Part shown: positions 19,981 through 29,946 of the stretch, one piece after another
Layout of the letters: the number at the start of each line of letters is the position of its first letter
Numbering within the stretch: position 1 is the first letter of the stretch
Assembly (NCBI GenBank): GCA_027459675.1
Contig: DAIDHO010000003.1
Location: 29,309-93,308, forward strand
Source: Parachlamydiales bacterium
GTDB taxonomy: Bacteria > Chlamydiota > Chlamydiia > Chlamydiales > Rhabdochlamydiaceae
DNA: 64,000 bases
Direction of reading: 5' to 3'
The notes under the pieces: model-generated
What the model saw: the letters and a program-made list of their open reading frames with translations, nothing else
Databases searched by the model: none
Told to the model about the DNA's origin: nothing
Position numbers and translations under genes: made by a program

Positions 19981-21831
19981 ATGGATTCAGTGTTAGCGGA
20001 TTCTAAAAAATTGCTTCAAGCAGGGCATATCCAAGAAGGCAGCGCGGGAGTTTATTGGGAGAATTATCAGGGACGCCATTTGGGCGATTATACCCTTTTA
20101 CGCCTCCTCGGCCAAGGTGCTTTAGGGGCTTCGTATCTGGGAGAACACCGGTTTTTAAAAAGGAATTTTGTTTTAAAGATTTTGGATCCTTCGCTGTGTG
20201 AAAATACCGATTTTTTGCACCGCTTTGAAACAGAAGTGGCTATCTTAGCGACGCTGGATCATCCCCATATCGTGAAGGTGCATAATGTTTCAGAAGGAGA
20301 GGGTCATTATTTTCTTGTAACAGATCCTGTGATCGATGAAAAAGGAGAAGTTCTTAACTTGTTTGAATATCTTCGTGAGCGAGGAGGGCGTCTTCCAGAA
20401 GAAGAAGTGGTGCAGATAATGACTCAGATTGCCAGCGCCCTCGATTATGCGCATCAAAAAGGGTCTCAGGCCGAGCCGTTTGCTCACCGTAGCTTGAAGC
20501 CTTCCAATATCTTGATTCTAAAAAAGAAAAATGGGGTTCAAGTTAAAATTTCTGACTTTGGCCTTTCTCGTATTTTAGGATCTTCTCCTTATATGAGCCG
20601 CATCTATCAAGCAGTGGCTGCAAAAGTAGGGGAACCTATAGAAGTTCTTCCTAAAAAACATCTCTCTTTCTTGCATCATTATTTGTTCTTAGCTCCAGAG
20701 CAGCGATGGCAGGTTGCCAATGCCGGCGTAAAATCCGATATTTACGCCTTTGGGGTGCTTCTCTACTTTGTTTTATCAGGGCATTATCCGGAAGGCGCTT
20801 TTGAATCTCTTTCCTCCTCCCTTCCTCATTATAAATTGGCATGGGATAAGGTGATTCGTAAATGTTTAGCATCCGATCCGCATAAAAGGCCTGATCAATT
20901 GAAGGCGGTCCTTCAAGAACTTTCTCAAGCTGCTTTAGCTCCTAAGATTGAAACAGAATCGCCTGCTTTGAAACCTGTTTTAAACCCTGCCGAAATCAAA
21001 AAGCCTGAATTTGTATCGGATCCAGGAGCGATTTTCCAAGCGGAAAAGGTGATCGTCAAATACCAGCCTGAAGCTGGCTCTGAGGGTAAAGCGGAGGTTG
21101 CTCCTATCTTAACAGAAATGGCTATCATTCCTGGGGGAGATTTTGAGCGGGGGAGTAATAAAGGTGGCCGCGACGAAATGCCGCGCCATCATATCTCTCT
21201 CGATCCTTTTGCAATTGATATCCATCCTGTGACCAACGAGCAATTTGGACGATTTCTAGAGGAAATGGGAGGCGAAAAGGACCACAATAACAATGATATC
21301 ATTCGCCTGCGCGAGTCCCGCATTAAAAGGGCAGGAGGTAAAATCACTATCGAATCAGGCTATGGTAAACATCCCGTGGTGGGGGTGACCTGGTATGGTG
21401 CTATGGCGTATGCAAAATGGATTGGGAAACGGCTGCCCACCGAAGGAGAATGGGAGGTGGCTGCTGCAGGAGGTCTTGTGGATTGTATTTATCCAACGGG
21501 TAAAGATATCGACCGGACTCAAGCCAACTTCTTTAGCTCCGATACCACTCCTGTTTTAAGTTATCCTGCGAACGGTTATGGCCTCTATGACATGGCAGGG
21601 AATGTCTATGAGTGGTGCCAGGATTGGTACGACTATCATTACTATAATCTTTCTGTTCAAGAGCCTCATAATCCCAAGGGGCCTCTGCAAGGGGTCTATC
21701 GGGTTTTAAGAGGCGGATGTTGGAAGAGCCTTAAAGAAGATCTGCGCACTTCCCATCGTCACCGCAATAACCCAGGCACAGTGAATGGTACCTACGGTTT
21801 TCGATGTGCGGCTGATGTGACGCATCTTTAG
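19981..21831 (+). CDS. pkn1: Ser/Thr protein kinase-like protein fused to formylglycine-generating-enzyme/SUMF1-type domain (Pkn1-like)
   Basis: LLGQGALGASYLG P-loop, HRSLKPSNILIL, KISDFGLSR, then MAIIPGGDFERGSNKGGRDEMPRH...MAGNVYEWCQDWY...VLRGGCWKS FGE motifs. Confidence 0.9.
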   Translation: MDSVLADSKKLLQAGHIQEGSAGVYWENYQGRHLGDYTLLRLLGQGALGASYLGEHRFLKRNFVLKILDPSLCENTDFLHRFETEVAILATLDHPHIVKVHNVSEGEGHYFLVTDPVIDEKGEVLNLFEYLRERGGRLPEEEVVQIMTQIASALDYAHQKGSQAEPFAHRSLKPSNILILKKKNGVQVKISDFGLSRILGSSPYMSRIYQAVAAKVGEPIEVLPKKHLSFLHHYLFLAPEQRWQVANAGVKSDIYAFGVLLYFVLSGHYPEGAFESLSSSLPHYKLAWDKVIRKCLASDPHKRPDQLKAVLQELSQAALAPKIETESPALKPVLNPAEIKKPEFVSDPGAIFQAEKVIVKYQPEAGSEGKAEVAPILTEMAIIPGGDFERGSNKGGRDEMPRHHISLDPFAIDIHPVTNEQFGRFLEEMGGEKDHNNNDIIRLRESRIKRAGGKITIESGYGKHPVVGVTWYGAMAYAKWIGKRLPTEGEWEVAAAGGLVDCIYPTGKDIDRTQANFFSSDTTPVLSYPANGYGLYDMAGNVYEWCQDWYDYHYYNLSVQEPHNPKGPLQGVYRVLRGGCWKSLKEDLRTSHRHRNNPGTVNGTYGFRCAADVTHL

Positions 21832-21886
21832 CTTGAAAATATAGGGTAAGACTTCATATCAGGGAGATATATAAGGTTATATCTTT

Positions 21887-23767
21887 ATGGCTTTAAAACG
21901 GACGCCCCACGTGCATGTGAACCAGCTGGACAAGGGCGCTTTAAAGCAGGTCTTAAATGTTTTTGACTTATTTGCGATTGGTTATGGGGATTTAGGCTCC
22001 TCCATTTATTATGCACTCGGAATTACCGCTTTTTTTGCTCTGGGGGCCACTCCTTTGGCGCTCCTTTTGGCAGGATTCGTGTTCATCTGTACAGCCCTTT
22101 CCTACGCAGAGATGTCAGCAGCTTTTCATGAATCGGGAGGATCGGCAAGTTATGCCCGTTATGCTTTCAATGATTGGATTTCCTTTACGGCAGGCTGGGG
22201 GCTTTTACTCGATTATATTGTTACAATTGCCATCTCGGCGTTTACCATCGGTCCTTATTTAAGTTATTTTTTCCCTGTGCTGAAAGATAATCTAATTCAA
22301 ATTATTTTTACAATTGGAGTGATTCTTCTTCTTCTGATTTTAAATATTTGGGGAACTAAAGAATCGACGCGCACAAGTTTCTTTTTGATGGCTTTTACAG
22401 TGGTCACTCAGATTGTAATTATTGTTGTAGGCCTTTTTAGCATCCAAGATTTTTCAAAATTTTTCTCCCAATTAGTGATTAACAAGCCGGGGCTTAGTTA
22501 TGCGCCTTCCTGGAGCGAATTCATGAAAGGAACAGCCATGGCAATGGTGGCTTATACAGGGATTGAATCTATTGCACAGCTCAGCGCCGAAACACGCTCT
22601 CCTGTGAGAACGATGCCGCGTGCGATCATCCTTACGACCCTTGTGCTGATTTTCATGTATTTTGGGCTCACTTATATCGGATTTTCACTCATTAGTCCCT
22701 ATGATTTTGGACATACATATGAAGAGCAGCCGATTGCAGGGATTATAGAGCATTTCAAGTGGGGTGGCTCTTTCTTGTTACCGTGGGTGGGAGTGCTGGC
22801 TGCTGTATCGCTTTTTGTGGCAGCAAATGCAGGCCTTATTGGGGCGTCGCGACTTTCTTTTAACATGGGAGAAAATTATCAGTTGCCAGGTTTCTTATAT
22901 AAACTACACCCTCGCTTTCGTACACCCCACACAGCGCTTATGTTTTTTGCGCTTCTGGCCTGTGCTATTGTAGCAATCAGCCGCGGAAGGCTCAGCTTTT
23001 TGGCAGATCTTTACAACTTTGGGGCCCAGATTGCCTTTTTCTCAACGCAGTTATCCCTCATTATTCTTCGTATTAAGAGCCCTGATTTAAGGCGTCCTTT
23101 TAAAGTGCCCCTGAATATGAAAATCAAAGGAAAAGAGATCCCTATCCCTGCAGTGCTAGGAGCCCTCAGTAGTTTTGCCGTATGGCTTCTGATTATTATC
23201 ACTAAACCCGAGGGAAGGTATTTGGGATTTGCTTGGATTGGGCTGGGACTTCTCATGTATTTTTCCTACCGCCATAAGAAAGGGATGGTGGCAACGGGAC
23301 AGCTTCAGATTAAAAAAGTAAAAATTCCCCATTTTAATCCTGTAAAAATTAGCCACATTTTGCTTCCCCTACGCAGTACAAGCCAAAAAGAAACAGTGCA
23401 GATGGCTTGTGAAATGGCTAAGCTGCATAAAGCCTCCATTACAGCAATTCATATTATAGAAGTTCCTTTCTCCATTCCACTGGAGGCCCCCCTTCCCAAT
23501 CGTCTTGAAAGTGCGACTCAAGTCCTGCAAATAGCAGAAGCGATTGCTCGAGAAGAAGAAGTTCAAATTTCCATGGAAATTTTGCGAGCTCGTAATGTAG
23601 GTGAAGCGATCTTGGATCTGGCTCAATTAAGAGGGTTTGACTTGCTTATTCTTGAATCGTCTCTCTCTTCAGGTCAGGGAGGGGTGGGACATTTGATCAC
23701 TGAGATCTTACCTCAATCTCCCTGTTCCGTCTGGATTTGTCATCCCAAATTTCAAACGAATTTTTAA
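21887..23767 (+). CDS. APC-superfamily amino acid permease with C-terminal UspA-like domain
   Basis: FDLFAIGYGDLGSSIYYALGITAFFALG...ESGGSASYARYAFNDW; C-term KISHILLPLRSTSQKETVQMACEMAKLHKASITAIHIIEVP. Confidence 0.88.
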   Translation: MALKRTPHVHVNQLDKGALKQVLNVFDLFAIGYGDLGSSIYYALGITAFFALGATPLALLLAGFVFICTALSYAEMSAAFHESGGSASYARYAFNDWISFTAGWGLLLDYIVTIAISAFTIGPYLSYFFPVLKDNLIQIIFTIGVILLLLILNIWGTKESTRTSFFLMAFTVVTQIVIIVVGLFSIQDFSKFFSQLVINKPGLSYAPSWSEFMKGTAMAMVAYTGIESIAQLSAETRSPVRTMPRAIILTTLVLIFMYFGLTYIGFSLISPYDFGHTYEEQPIAGIIEHFKWGGSFLLPWVGVLAAVSLFVAANAGLIGASRLSFNMGENYQLPGFLYKLHPRFRTPHTALMFFALLACAIVAISRGRLSFLADLYNFGAQIAFFSTQLSLIILRIKSPDLRRPFKVPLNMKIKGKEIPIPAVLGALSSFAVWLLIIITKPEGRYLGFAWIGLGLLMYFSYRHKKGMVATGQLQIKKVKIPHFNPVKISHILLPLRSTSQKETVQMACEMAKLHKASITAIHIIEVPFSIPLEAPLPNRLESATQVLQIAEAIAREEEVQISMEILRARNVGEAILDLAQLRGFDLLILESSLSSGQGGVGHLITEILPQSPCSVWICHPKFQTNF

Positions 23768-24681
23768 CAAATGTGACATGCCACTTTTTGTTCTTTGTCT
23801 AAAATTTTCAAGGGGGGAGTGTCTGTTTGACAAAGAGCTGTGGCATGCGGACAGCGGGTGCTAAAGGCGCACCCTTTCGGAAGGCTGGTGGGGCTGGGAA
23901 GGTCACCTTTGAGGAGCATACGAGAAGGTGCTTTTTCCAGCGATGGGATGGCAGAGAGGAGTGCCTGGGTATAAGGATGACGGGGATTTATAAAGATTTC
24001 TTCCACAGGGCCGTATTCGATAATTTTTCCCATATACATGACAGCTACGTTGTGTGCGATATAACGGACCATGCGCAGATCGTGAGAGATAAAGAGGTAG
24101 GTAATGCCTAGCTCTTGTTGCAGAGCTTTGAGAAGATTTACAATTTGAGCTTGAACTGATACATCTAGTGCAGCAATGGGCTCATCACAGACAATAAATC
24201 GAGGATTTAAGATGAGCGCCCTGGCGATGCCAATTCTTTGACGCTGCCCTCCACTAAATTCATGGGGGTATCTTAAGCGGTGGTCAGGATTTAAGCCGAC
24301 TTGGGCTAAAGCTTGAAGGATCAGCGCGGGGTCGACTCTGATACCATGGATTTTTAAAGGCTCGGCAATAATATCTTCGACTGTCATCCGGGGGTTCAAA
24401 GAGGCATAAGGGTCTTGAAAGATAATCTGGGCCTTTTGCCGCCATTTTTTAAGCTGAAATGGAGGCAGAGAAAGAATGTCGGTCCCCTCAAAAAAGATAG
24501 ATCCGGAAGTCGGCTCAATGAGTCTTAGCAGCAGCTTGCCCAGTGTCGACTTACCGCAACCGCTTTCACCCACAAGACCGAGGGTTTGCCCTTCCTTAAT
24601 TTCAAGAGACACCTCGTTTACAGCGATTAAAGGTTTTTGGGCGGTGACAAATTTTTTGATGAGCTTGCGTGCAATTAACAT
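23764..24681 (-). CDS. oppF: Oligo/dipeptide ABC transporter ATP-binding protein
   Basis: GLVGESGCGKSTLGKLLLRL, FSGGQRQRIGIARAL, C-term oligopeptide ATPase zinc-like motif GCAFSTRCPHAT; start MLIARK likely. Confidence 0.94.
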   Translation of the reverse strand: MLIARKLIKKFVTAQKPLIAVNEVSLEIKEGQTLGLVGESGCGKSTLGKLLLRLIEPTSGSIFFEGTDILSLPPFQLKKWRQKAQIIFQDPYASLNPRMTVEDIIAEPLKIHGIRVDPALILQALAQVGLNPDHRLRYPHEFSGGQRQRIGIARALILNPRFIVCDEPIAALDVSVQAQIVNLLKALQQELGITYLFISHDLRMVRYIAHNVAVMYMGKIIEYGPVEEIFINPRHPYTQALLSAIPSLEKAPSRMLLKGDLPSPTSLPKGCAFSTRCPHATALCQTDTPPLKILDKEQKVACHIC

Positions 24682-25640
24682 ATGTCCTTTTTTAGCCAAC
24701 ACCGGCTTTGATGGTCGGGAGAGATTTGAAAAAGAGGAGGAACCTCTTTAAAGCATTTTTCAAAAGCATAAGGACAACGAGGGGCAAAGGGGCATCCTCT
24801 AAGGGGCTTGGAGAGGTCGGGGGGAGACCCTGGAATAGGCACAAGGGGTTCACGCGAGGTCAGGGAGGGAATGGATTTCAAAAGCTGTTCAGTGTAGGGA
24901 TGGGCAGGTTTTTTAAAAATTTGATCGATGGGGGCTTGTTCGACAATTTGACCTGCATACATCACCATTACCCGATCACAAAAGGAAGCCACAAGGCTCA
25001 AATCATGGGTAATCAAAATCATGCTTTTACTTGGACTTAACTTCTGCAAAAGCTCCATGATCTGTGCCTGAATGGTGACATCCAGAGCTGTAGTGGGCTC
25101 ATCCGCAATGAGAATGCGAGGGTTGGCAGCAAGTGCAATGGCGATGAGAACTCTTTGACAAAGTCCTCCACTCAGTTCATGGGGAAATTGGGTGAGGCGA
25201 AGCTCGGGATCGGCAATCCCCACTTCTTTTAAAAGCTCATAAGCTGCTGCCTGCGCCTCTTTTTTTGTAACGTGAGGAAAATGACACAAGAAGCTTTCTC
25301 TAATTTGAGCTCCGATAGTTAAAGTAGGATTGAGAAAGGTGAGAGGGTCTTGAAAGATCATCCCAATTTCTTTTCCTCGAATTTTTTGCAACTTTTGCTC
25401 GTTCATTGCCGATAACATTTGATGGTCATATTGAACCGATCCTCCGGTAATGACAATGGAAGGAGGCAGGAGCTTAATCAGAGAACGCATAAGAAGGCTT
25501 TTGCCACTTCCTGACTCGCCGACAATGCCCAATTTTTCTCCTTCTTTAAGAAAGAAACTAACCTGTTTAATCACTTTCCATGAGCCGTCGGCATCTTCGA
25601 TTTCAACTGTAAGATCTTTCACATCCAAAAGAGCATTCAT
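24675..25640 (-). CDS. oppD: Oligo/dipeptide ABC transporter ATP-binding protein
   Basis: GIVGESGSGKSLLMRSLIKLLP, LSGGLCQRVLIAIALAANPRILIADEPTTALDVT, GCPFAPRCPYAF. Confidence 0.94.
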   Translation of the reverse strand: MNALLDVKDLTVEIEDADGSWKVIKQVSFFLKEGEKLGIVGESGSGKSLLMRSLIKLLPPSIVITGGSVQYDHQMLSAMNEQKLQKIRGKEIGMIFQDPLTFLNPTLTIGAQIRESFLCHFPHVTKKEAQAAAYELLKEVGIADPELRLTQFPHELSGGLCQRVLIAIALAANPRILIADEPTTALDVTIQAQIMELLQKLSPSKSMILITHDLSLVASFCDRVMVMYAGQIVEQAPIDQIFKKPAHPYTEQLLKSIPSLTSREPLVPIPGSPPDLSKPLRGCPFAPRCPYAFEKCFKEVPPLFQISPDHQSRCWLKKDIC

Positions 25641-26482
25641 AACTTTAACCTCGGATCAAATGCATCTCGAATCCCATCTCCTATTAAATTGAAACAGATC
25701 ATCGTCGAGCTAATGAAGGTAGCAGGGAAAAGAAACCTCCAAGGAAAGTACCGGAGAGCGGAAAGCCCGTCGCTGGCCATCGTTCCCCAGCTTGCAACAG
25801 GTGCTTGCACACCTAGTCCTAAAAAGCTTAAAAAGGCCTCAGTAAAAATGGCTGTGGGAATGGTAAAAGTCATCGTCGTGATGATCGCTCCCATGGCATT
25901 GGGAAGAAGATGACGAAAAAGGAGTCTCCATTTTGTCGCCCCCAATGCCACTGCGGCCTGAGAATAGTCGAGCTCTTTAAGGTGGAGCACTTGTGAACGT
26001 ACAATGCGGGCCATGGGGATCCATCCTGTGAGAGTAAGAGCTGCGATAATCGTCAAAAGGCCTGGACTCATCATCACGGTGAGGAGAATCACGATCAGCA
26101 AATAGGGGATGGAGTGGAGGATGTCTGTGATTCTCATCATGCCTTCATCGAGTCTGCCGCCCCATAGCCCTGCAATCGACCCGTAAATCACTCCTATGAT
26201 TAAGTCGACTGTGGCAGCAGTGATTCCCACAAATAAGGAGATACGAGCGCCCCACCAGACCCGGGTAAAAATATCGCGTCCCAGCTCATCTGTCCCAAAC
26301 CAAAACATCAAAGAAGGGGGAAGGTTTTTAAGAGGAAGATGAGTCTCATAATACGTATGAGGGGAGATAAGAGGGCCTATCAGGGCCATTAAAAATAGAA
26401 AAGAAAGAACGCATAACGCAACCATCACCCTTTTTTGGGATCGCAGCCTTCTCCAAGATTGAGTCCAATAACTACTGACCAT
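25637..26482 (-). CDS. oppC: Oligo/dipeptide ABC transporter permease
   Basis: BPD_transp_1 motif ALGATKWRLLFRHLLPN; DELGRDIFTRVWWGARISL; start MVSSYW preferred. Confidence 0.93.
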   Translation of the reverse strand: MVSSYWTQSWRRLRSQKRVMVALCVLSFLFLMALIGPLISPHTYYETHLPLKNLPPSLMFWFGTDELGRDIFTRVWWGARISLFVGITAATVDLIIGVIYGSIAGLWGGRLDEGMMRITDILHSIPYLLIVILLTVMMSPGLLTIIAALTLTGWIPMARIVRSQVLHLKELDYSQAAVALGATKWRLLFRHLLPNAMGAIITTMTFTIPTAIFTEAFLSFLGLGVQAPVASWGTMASDGLSALRYFPWRFLFPATFISSTMICFNLIGDGIRDAFDPRLKL

Positions 26483-27401
26483 GTACCTCCGTTTTAATGC
26501 GGGGATCAAGCCATGAATAGATGAGATCCACAATAAAAACCGACAACATCAAAAAAGCACTGTAAAAAATCGTCAGGGCCATAATGAGAGAATAATCGCG
26601 ATTAGAAACGCTTAAAACAAACCATTGCCCTAAGCCTGGAATACCAAAAATTTTTTCTACGACAAAACTGCCTGTCAACACGTTAGCGGTTAGGGGACCT
26701 AGATACGTAATCACAGGAAGCAAGGTATTACGCAGCGCATGTTTAAAGACAACTTGAAACGTCGAACAACCTTTTGCCTTGGCGGTGAGAATATAGTCTT
26801 GTTGTAGGACCTCGATCATGCTCGAGCGCGTCAGCCTTGCGATAAACGCCGTTGGAAGCGCAGAAAGGGCCCAAGCTGGTAATATACTCTGCTCTATTGA
26901 GCCCCACCGAGCTACGGGAAACAAATCGAGCTGCATTGCAAACACATATTGAAGGATGGTGGCTAAAATAAAACTGGGCACAGAGATTCCCAAGACAGCC
27001 GCCACCATCGTCAAATGATCTTGCCATTTTCCCCGGTTTAAAGCAGCGAAAGAACCTAAGAGAATCCCACTAGGGATTGCCAGGAAAAGAGCTTCGAGCC
27101 CCAGGGTAAGAGAAATAGGAAACCCATCCCGAATGATAGCACTGGCAGGTCTTCCGATATATTTGAAGGAATAACCGAGACGGCCATGAGCTATGTTATT
27201 TAAGTAAATCAGGTACTGCTCCCAGAGGGGTTTATCTAGTCCATAGTAGTGTTTGAGGGAGTCAATAATTTCTTGAGGGGCTGTTTCTTCATTGGTAAAA
27301 GGATCGCCGGGGATGGAGTGCACAAGAACAAAAGTAAGGGTGATCACCACCCATAAAGACGTTAGAAGAATTAGTAATTTTTTTAACATGTGCCTAAACA
27401 T
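26472..27401 (-). CDS. oppB: Oligo/dipeptide ABC transporter permease
   Basis: LVHSIPGDPF, AKAKGCSTFQVVFKHALRNTLLPVITYLG, VVEKIFGIPGLGQ. Confidence 0.93.
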   Translation of the reverse strand: MFRHMLKKLLILLTSLWVVITLTFVLVHSIPGDPFTNEETAPQEIIDSLKHYYGLDKPLWEQYLIYLNNIAHGRLGYSFKYIGRPASAIIRDGFPISLTLGLEALFLAIPSGILLGSFAALNRGKWQDHLTMVAAVLGISVPSFILATILQYVFAMQLDLFPVARWGSIEQSILPAWALSALPTAFIARLTRSSMIEVLQQDYILTAKAKGCSTFQVVFKHALRNTLLPVITYLGPLTANVLTGSFVVEKIFGIPGLGQWFVLSVSNRDYSLIMALTIFYSAFLMLSVFIVDLIYSWLDPRIKTEVHGQ

Positions 27402-27430
27402 AAAAAATACTGTATACTTCTCTCATTATT

Positions 27431-28816
27431 ATGAAAAGAGTCAAGCTACGTAAAAATAAGATTCATCTTACAAGCCTGGGGTGCGCCCGTAATCTTGTCG
27501 ATAGTGAAGTCATGCTAGGAATCCTTCTAAAAGCAGGTTACCAGCCTACGCCCGAACTGGAGGATGCCGATTTTCTCATTGTCAACACGTGCGGCTTTCT
27601 GGAAGAAGCACGTCAAGAGTCTTGCGATACGATAGATGCCCTTCTCACTCATCGTAAAGAAGGGGCAAAAGTCATTGTGACAGGATGCATGGTCCAAAAA
27701 TATGGTCCTGAAATTCGGAGTCGCTTTCCGGAGGTCCACTATTTTCTCGGCTCAGGTGATATGGAAAAAATTCTTGAGGCTGTAGGTACTCCCGATTCAG
27801 GAGAGAACATCACGACCGCTCGCAGCTATCTAGAGTGGGGAGAAATTCCTCGCCAAGTTTCCACTCCCTCTTCTTTTGCATATCTTAAAATTGCTGAAGG
27901 GTGCATGAAGCGGTGTGCTTTTTGTATCATTCCCCATATCAAGGGACCTCTTAAATCAAAAACCCTTGAACAAGTGGTGAAAGAATTTCATGCGCTGCTT
28001 TCTCAAGGAGTCCACGAAGTCATCCTGATCGCCCAAGATTTAGGAGACTTTGGAAAAGATCGGAAAGAAAAAGAGGGTCTTGCAAGGCTTTTGCGTGCCC
28101 TTCTTTCAAATAACAAAAAATTTTGGCTCCGCCTTCTTTACCTTTATCCTGATGAAATCACCCCAGAAATCATGGATATTATTGAAAGTGATCGCCGTAT
28201 TTGCCGCTATTTTGATATGCCAATTCAACATATCAGCCAGGCTATTCTAAAATCGATGCGTCGGCTGACCTCGCGGGTTCAGATCATCGACATGATCACC
28301 CAGCTTCGAACCCGATTTCCCGATATTGTTCTTAGAACAAGTCTGATGGTCGGTTTCCCAGGAGAGACTGAAGAGCAGTTCCAAGAGCTTGTAGAATTTG
28401 TCCAAACTTATCCTCTAGATAACGTAGGGGTTTTTAAATATTCGCGTGAAGAAGAATCGTATTCCGCTCAGCTTCCCGATCACGTGCCGGAAGAGGTCAA
28501 AGAGCGTCGTTTTCAGGTGCTAGTTCAAGTCCAACAAGAGGTTGTTAAACAAAGGCTTCGCCGCTATGTGGGACAAATCTTGGATGTGATAGTCGAAGGC
28601 TACCACCCGGACTCTCCTTATCTCATGCGCGGCCGCTTTTTTGGGCAGTGCCCTGAAATCGATGGAATGGTCATTATTAATGATGGTCGCCTTGTCAAAG
28701 CGTTTGGAAAGGTCTACCAAGTCGAAATCACCGACACCACCGACTATGATCTGGTAGGAGGTGTCATTGGAAAAGTTTCGACAGGAAGTCAGAAATTATG
28801 TCTCGCATCGTCTTAA
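27431..28816 (+). CDS. rimO: Ribosomal protein uS12 methylthiotransferase RimO
   Basis: Radical SAM CMKRCAFCIIP; N-term SLGCARNLVDSEVMLG; IVNTCGFLEEARQES. Confidence 0.96.
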   Translation: MKRVKLRKNKIHLTSLGCARNLVDSEVMLGILLKAGYQPTPELEDADFLIVNTCGFLEEARQESCDTIDALLTHRKEGAKVIVTGCMVQKYGPEIRSRFPEVHYFLGSGDMEKILEAVGTPDSGENITTARSYLEWGEIPRQVSTPSSFAYLKIAEGCMKRCAFCIIPHIKGPLKSKTLEQVVKEFHALLSQGVHEVILIAQDLGDFGKDRKEKEGLARLLRALLSNNKKFWLRLLYLYPDEITPEIMDIIESDRRICRYFDMPIQHISQAILKSMRRLTSRVQIIDMITQLRTRFPDIVLRTSLMVGFPGETEEQFQELVEFVQTYPLDNVGVFKYSREEESYSAQLPDHVPEEVKERRFQVLVQVQQEVVKQRLRRYVGQILDVIVEGYHPDSPYLMRGRFFGQCPEIDGMVIINDGRLVKAFGKVYQVEITDTTDYDLVGGVIGKVSTGSQKLCLASS

Positions 28817-29943
28817 AACCGGGTAAAGAAAAATCGGTTTTAAGTTGCCATCCGTGGATCTTTTCTGGAGCGATTGCACGCCGTCCTTCCCATGAGCCAG
28901 GCGAAATTTTGCCTGTCTATTCTTCTGATAACAAGTTCCTGGGCTATGGCTATTTTCATCCAGAGAATTCGATTGCAGGTCGGATGCTTACCTTTACTGA
29001 TCAAAACCCCTTGGAGGCGCTCAAAACTGCTATTAATAAGGCTCTTCAATTAAGAGAGACCTTTACGTCCTTTTCGGGTCGCCGCCTTATTAATGCAGAA
29101 GGAGACAATCTCCCCGGATTAATTGTTGATCAATATGACAATGTTCTTGTGCTCCAAATTCATACGGCGGGTATGGAGCGCCTCAAATCTATTATCAGAC
29201 ATCAATTAGTGAAACATCTTAGACCGCGCGCAATTTATGAAAAGTCTCTCTCTTCCGCTCGTAGACAAGAAGGCCTTCCAGATATTCAGGAGCTAATTTA
29301 CGGGATTGAAACTCCTGAAGTTACAATTGAGGAGCATGGAGTTACGTATATCATTCAGCCTCTTCAAGGGCAAAAAACAGGATTTTTTTTAGATCAGCGA
29401 GAGATGCGCCTACAAGTATTGAAGCTTTCTCACAATAAAAGAGTGTTGAACTGCTTTGCTTATACAGGGGGTTTTTCTCTGGCGGCCCTTAAAGGGGGCG
29501 CGCACCATGTGACTTCTGTAGATATTTCCTCGCATGCATGCGCTCTTGCAGCACGCCATACGTTCGATCCAGGACAGCACACGATCATTCAAGCCGATGT
29601 CTTTGATTTTCTACGTACTCAACCTCTTGATTATGAATTGGTAGTTTTAGACCCGCCCGCTTTTGCCAAAAAGCGCGCCGATCTAGAAATGGCTTCTAAA
29701 GGCTATCGTGACATCAACCGCCTAGCCTTTCAGAAAATGCCACGCAGTTCTATTCTTCTGACCAGTTCTTGTTCTTCTTACATAGATTTAGAACTTTTCC
29801 AAAGGATTATTTTTCAAGCGGCTGCTGATACGGCTCGCTTTGTGCGCATTCTAAGCAGGCATATCCCCGCCCTGGACCATCCTGTCTCTCTCTATCACCC
29901 CGAAGGGAATTACCTCAAAAGCTTGCTTCTGTACATTGAGTAA
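28798..29943 (+). CDS. rlmI: Class I SAM-dependent rRNA methyltransferase (RlmI-like)
   Basis: HPWIFSGAI PUA start; LLNCFAYTGGFSLAAL-like VLNCFAYTGGFSLAALKGGA; VVLDPPAFAK. Confidence 0.9.
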   Translation: MSRIVLKPGKEKSVLSCHPWIFSGAIARRPSHEPGEILPVYSSDNKFLGYGYFHPENSIAGRMLTFTDQNPLEALKTAINKALQLRETFTSFSGRRLINAEGDNLPGLIVDQYDNVLVLQIHTAGMERLKSIIRHQLVKHLRPRAIYEKSLSSARRQEGLPDIQELIYGIETPEVTIEEHGVTYIIQPLQGQKTGFFLDQREMRLQVLKLSHNKRVLNCFAYTGGFSLAALKGGAHHVTSVDISSHACALAARHTFDPGQHTIIQADVFDFLRTQPLDYELVVLDPPAFAKKRADLEMASKGYRDINRLAFQKMPRSSILLTSSCSSYIDLELFQRIIFQAAADTARFVRILSRHIPALDHPVSLYHPEGNYLKSLLLYIE

Positions 29944-29946
29944 TTA

